NCBI GenBank assembly: GCA_031399165.1
Contig: JANNOO010000035.1
Location: forward strand, 97,428-161,427
Length of the DNA: 64,000 nt
Source of the DNA: JAKFWI01 sp031399165
Lineage (GTDB): Bacteria > Pseudomonadota > Alphaproteobacteria > Caulobacterales > Aquidulcibacteraceae
Direction: 5' to 3'
Shown here: positions 61,839-64,000 of the stretch, piece by piece
Layout: each line of letters starts with the position of its first letter
Position numbering within the stretch: the stretch's first letter is position 1
Translations under genes and position numbers: made by a program
The notes under the pieces: model-generated
What the model was told of the DNA's origin: nothing
Seen by the model: the letters and a program-made list of their open reading frames with translations, nothing else
Databases searched by the model: none

Positions 61839-62846
61839 ATGGTCCGCCCGATTTTTGCCCAGTACCCCGGTTGGGACACCGCCTTGCACACCTATCTGGA
61901 TTTCGAAAAATCGATCGCCGAGATCGAAACCAAGATCGAGGAATTGAGCGCACTGGCCGAAAGCTCCGGCGCCGAAGCGATGGGCGTGGAGCTTTCGCGG
62001 CTGAAGCAAAAGGCCTCAAAGCAACTTCAGGAAATCTATTCGCGGCTCGATCCGTGGCAGAAAACACAAGTGGCGCGCCATCAGGACCGGCCGCACTTCC
62101 GCGATTATATCGCCGCTCTGGTGACGGACTTCGTGGAAATGTCCGGAGACCGTGGCTTTGCCGAGGATTCGGCGATCGTCGGCGGGACGGGCAAGTTTCT
62201 CGGCCGCCCGTGCATGATGCTGGGTCATGAAAAAGGCCGCACCACGCAGGAGCGGCTGAAGCACAATTTCGGTTCGGCGCGGCCCGAAGGCTATCGCAAG
62301 GCGGTGCGCTTGATGGACATGGCGGAGAAGTTCAACCTGCCCGTCATCGCCTTGGTGGACACCGCGGGCGCCTATCCCGGCATCGGCGCAGAGGAGCGCG
62401 GCCAGGGCGAAGCAATCGCGCGATCGACGCAACGCTGCCTGACGCTGGGCACGCCGATGGTGGCGGCGATTGTCGGCGAGGGCATGAGCGGCGGCGCGAT
62501 CGGCATCGCGGCGGCCAATTCCGTGCTGATGCTGGAGCATTCGATCTATTCGGTGATCAGCCCCGAAGGCGCGGCGTCAATCCTGTGGCGCGACGCATCG
62601 CGCGCCAAGGACGCGGCCAGCGCGATGAAGATCACGGCGCAGGATCTGCTGAAATTCAAGATCATCGAGAGCATCGTCGATGAGCCGCTCGGCGGCGCGC
62701 ACCGGGCGCCGGAAAAAGCCATCGCCATTACCGGCGCCGCCGTGGCCCGCGCGCTCGACAAATTCAACGGCATGGATTCCGACGCGCTGAAGAAACACCG
62801 GCGCGAACGCTATTATGCCATTGGCCGGCTCGACGCGATCGCCTGA
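61839..62846 (+). CDS. accA: Acetyl-CoA carboxylase carboxyltransferase alpha subunit
   Basis: 335 residues from the ATG at 61839; a TTG at 61815 and a GTG at 61842 are alternatives. LDFEKSIAEIETKIEEL at the start, GDRGFAEDSAIVGGTGKFLGRPCMMLGHEKGR and LVDTAGAYPGIGAEERGQGEAIARS are AccA hallmarks. It transfers carboxyl to acetyl-CoA with AccD in fatty acid synthesis. A hairpin follows. Confidence 0.96.
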   Translation: MVRPIFAQYPGWDTALHTYLDFEKSIAEIETKIEELSALAESSGAEAMGVELSRLKQKASKQLQEIYSRLDPWQKTQVARHQDRPHFRDYIAALVTDFVEMSGDRGFAEDSAIVGGTGKFLGRPCMMLGHEKGRTTQERLKHNFGSARPEGYRKAVRLMDMAEKFNLPVIALVDTAGAYPGIGAEERGQGEAIARSTQRCLTLGTPMVAAIVGEGMSGGAIGIAAANSVLMLEHSIYSVISPEGAASILWRDASRAKDAASAMKITAQDLLKFKIIESIVDEPLGGAHRAPEKAIAITGAAVARALDKFNGMDSDALKKHRRERYYAIGRLDAIA

Positions 62847-62847
62847 G

Positions 62848-62876
62848 CTATGCCGCCCGCCCCGCTTGGGGCATAG
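62848..62876. terminator. Hairpin after accA
   Basis: CTATGCC and GGCATAG form a 7-bp stem around a GC-rich loop that itself can pair (GCCCCGCTTGGGGC). No T-run; weak terminator or attenuator ahead of the next gene. Confidence 0.5.
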
Positions 62877-62900
62877 TGCGCCCAGCAGGAGGGGCGCCTA

Positions 62901-64000
62901 ATGCAGATGCGCAGCTGGATCGTCGCGGCGGCTTTGGTGATGGCGGGCGCAGGTGGGGCGCTCGTTCCGCCGGCGTTGGCGCAATCGGTGGCGGCGGTCT
63001 CGCTGTCAGCGTCACAGGATGCAGCGTTGCAATCGTACATCGCATCGTCCGCAGCGTCGGCGCCCGAGGCAACGCGCTCGCCCTTTTCGATCCCCTCGCA
63101 AAATCTTTCGGGGTCGATGATTTTCGGCGAGATCGAGGATCGCGGCGGCGTGCTTCTGCGCCAGTGCCGCGGCGTGATCGTCGAATTTGTGACGCCATCG
63201 CGCGGGGCGCTGCAGACGCAGGCGTGCATAGACCGCGCGCCCGGCGCCAGCGCCGCAAACTGGAAGGTTGATCCATTCTCGCGCGCGGCCAGCGCCCGTG
63301 ACAGCGCGCCCGCCGCGCCAAGCCCGCCGCCGCCTGTTATCGCAACAATCCCAGCGCCGACGTCTGCCCCGCCCTCGGCTCCTGGGGCGGCTGCGCCTGC
63401 GCGCCCGCGCACAGGCGCGACGCGCGGCCTTGGCGGCACGCTTGGCGGATTGGCTGGTTCGGCCGGCGCTAGTTCGGGAAGCAGCAGCAGCGGCGGCGCT
63501 TCCGGCAGCGCCCCGATCGCCGCGCCGGGTGTTGGCGGCGGGCTGACGCGGGTAGTAAGCCCTGTGCTGGTGGAGCTTCTAGCCAGCGAGCAGCGGACGC
63601 CGCGCAATGGCGGCTCTGCCGTCGTCCTGCTCTCGGAAAATGCAACCGACCGTGATCTCAATCTTTCGCTCTGCCGGGCGCTGTTCCGCAGTTTCGATAC
63701 GGCCACGACCGGCGAAGTGCTGACGGGCGAACGGCGCAACGATCGCGGCGAAGTCGAGCAGCTGCGGCCGCTTTACTGGTTGCTGAAGGATCAAGCCGCA
63801 GCGACAGGCGACAAATGCGCGTCGCGCGTGGCGCGGTTCGATTTCGAGCGCGCATGGAAAATCCGCAGCAAGTTCGTGCTGAACGGACGCGGGCCTTACC
63901 TGCTGGTCGCGGGCGCCGCGGGGCGGCGGGCGGGGGGGGGGGGTGTATGGGGCGGGGGGCCGGGCGGGGGGGCCCGGCGGGGGGGCGGGTTGCGCGGAGG
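62901..64000 (+). CDS. Secreted Pro/Gly/Ser-rich protein, truncated by the window end
   Basis: Open from the ATG at 62901 to the end of the window without a stop. GGAGGGGCGCC lies upstream. The signal peptide cleaves near PALAQ-SV. Two conserved-looking blocks are separated by a low-complexity Ala/Pro/Ser/Gly linker (about residues 130-205); the C-terminal block includes SLCRALFRSFDTATTGEVLTGERRNDRG and WKIRSKFVLNGRGPYLLV. From about 63915 the sequence becomes G-rich noise, so the last residues are unreliable. No family recognised. Confidence 0.6.
   Translation, partial: MQMRSWIVAAALVMAGAGGALVPPALAQSVAAVSLSASQDAALQSYIASSAASAPEATRSPFSIPSQNLSGSMIFGEIEDRGGVLLRQCRGVIVEFVTPSRGALQTQACIDRAPGASAANWKVDPFSRAASARDSAPAAPSPPPPVIATIPAPTSAPPSAPGAAAPARPRTGATRGLGGTLGGLAGSAGASSGSSSSGGASGSAPIAAPGVGGGLTRVVSPVLVELLASEQRTPRNGGSAVVLLSENATDRDLNLSLCRALFRSFDTATTGEVLTGERRNDRGEVEQLRPLYWLLKDQAAATGDKCASRVARFDFERAWKIRSKFVLNGRGPYLLVAGAAGRRAGGGGVWGGGPGGGARRGGGLRG

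Overview
The window is GC-rich chromosomal DNA from an alphaproteobacterium. Synteny and content fit the Caulobacterales / Hyphomonadaceae: carD, fdxA, an S4 protein and a Suv3-type helicase next to rpmB; cobS/cobT followed by a DnaJ-type protein and bolA; an exact CtrA-type TTAA-N7-TTAA site with GANTC sites nearby; TPP-riboswitch-controlled thiC. Assignment to a genus is not possible from sequence alone. Most of the window is ordinary housekeeping DNA with dense, often overlapping (ATGA/GTGA) operons. Accessory DNA is concentrated in four places.

Layout. 1-5.8 kb: a complete RND efflux operon (adaptor, pump, outer-membrane channel). 6-9.3 kb: M23-like peptidase, pcm, and bioF-bioD with bioA divergent. 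10.8-13.7 kb: S46 dipeptidyl-peptidase, a modE remnant and an orphan modA in a chain of GTGA overlaps. 13.9-19.9 kb: cytochrome c, a GlsB-type membrane protein, alanine dehydrogenase, acetyl-CoA synthetase, a secreted CHAT-domain protein and a 27-residue basic protein. 20-21.9 kb: TPP riboswitch and thiC. 22-24.2 kb: accessory patch with a lower-GC DUF4062 protein, a zeta-toxin-like ATPase with a coupled small ORF, and a decayed copy of the toxin gene's 3' end. 24.2-32.1 kb: DUF6152 protein, YqhA-like membrane protein, FATP-type acyl-CoA synthetase, a lipoprotein, selO, a membrane TrkA/RyR-domain protein and a glyoxalase.

32.3-37.5 kb is the most unusual part. Two IS1595-family elements sit head to tail, and the 10-bp sequence CAAAAAAAGG occurs three times: before the first, between the two, and after the second. 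Each carries passenger genes. The first has a RhuM-family gene overlapping the transposase, a small acidic protein and a Panacea/SocA-like gene. The second has a HEPN-like gene (RX4H motif) divergent from a small basic ORF. These cargo families are known from toxin-antitoxin or conflict systems, so the pair looks like a small mobile cargo island.

37.5-47.9 kb: yceI, tRNA-Arg(CCT), a Prx5-type peroxiredoxin, a nuclease-like lipoprotein, a SugE-type SMR transporter, carD, fdxA, S4 protein, helicase, rpmB, a phytase-like esterase lipoprotein and cobT. 47.9-49.6 kb: a Phd/PIN toxin-antitoxin pair with a palindromic operator and a TIR-domain gene with an apparent 3' frameshift, both lying between cobT and cobS. 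49.6-64 kb: cobS, a DUF1328-type membrane protein, DnaJ-type protein, bolA, a small hypothetical, a CNNM/CorC-type transporter, aroK-aroB, an operon ending in xerD, a HupE-type operon with a malyl-CoA-lyase-like enzyme, accA, and a truncated secreted protein running off the end. The last ~80 bases are almost pure G/C and look unreliable.
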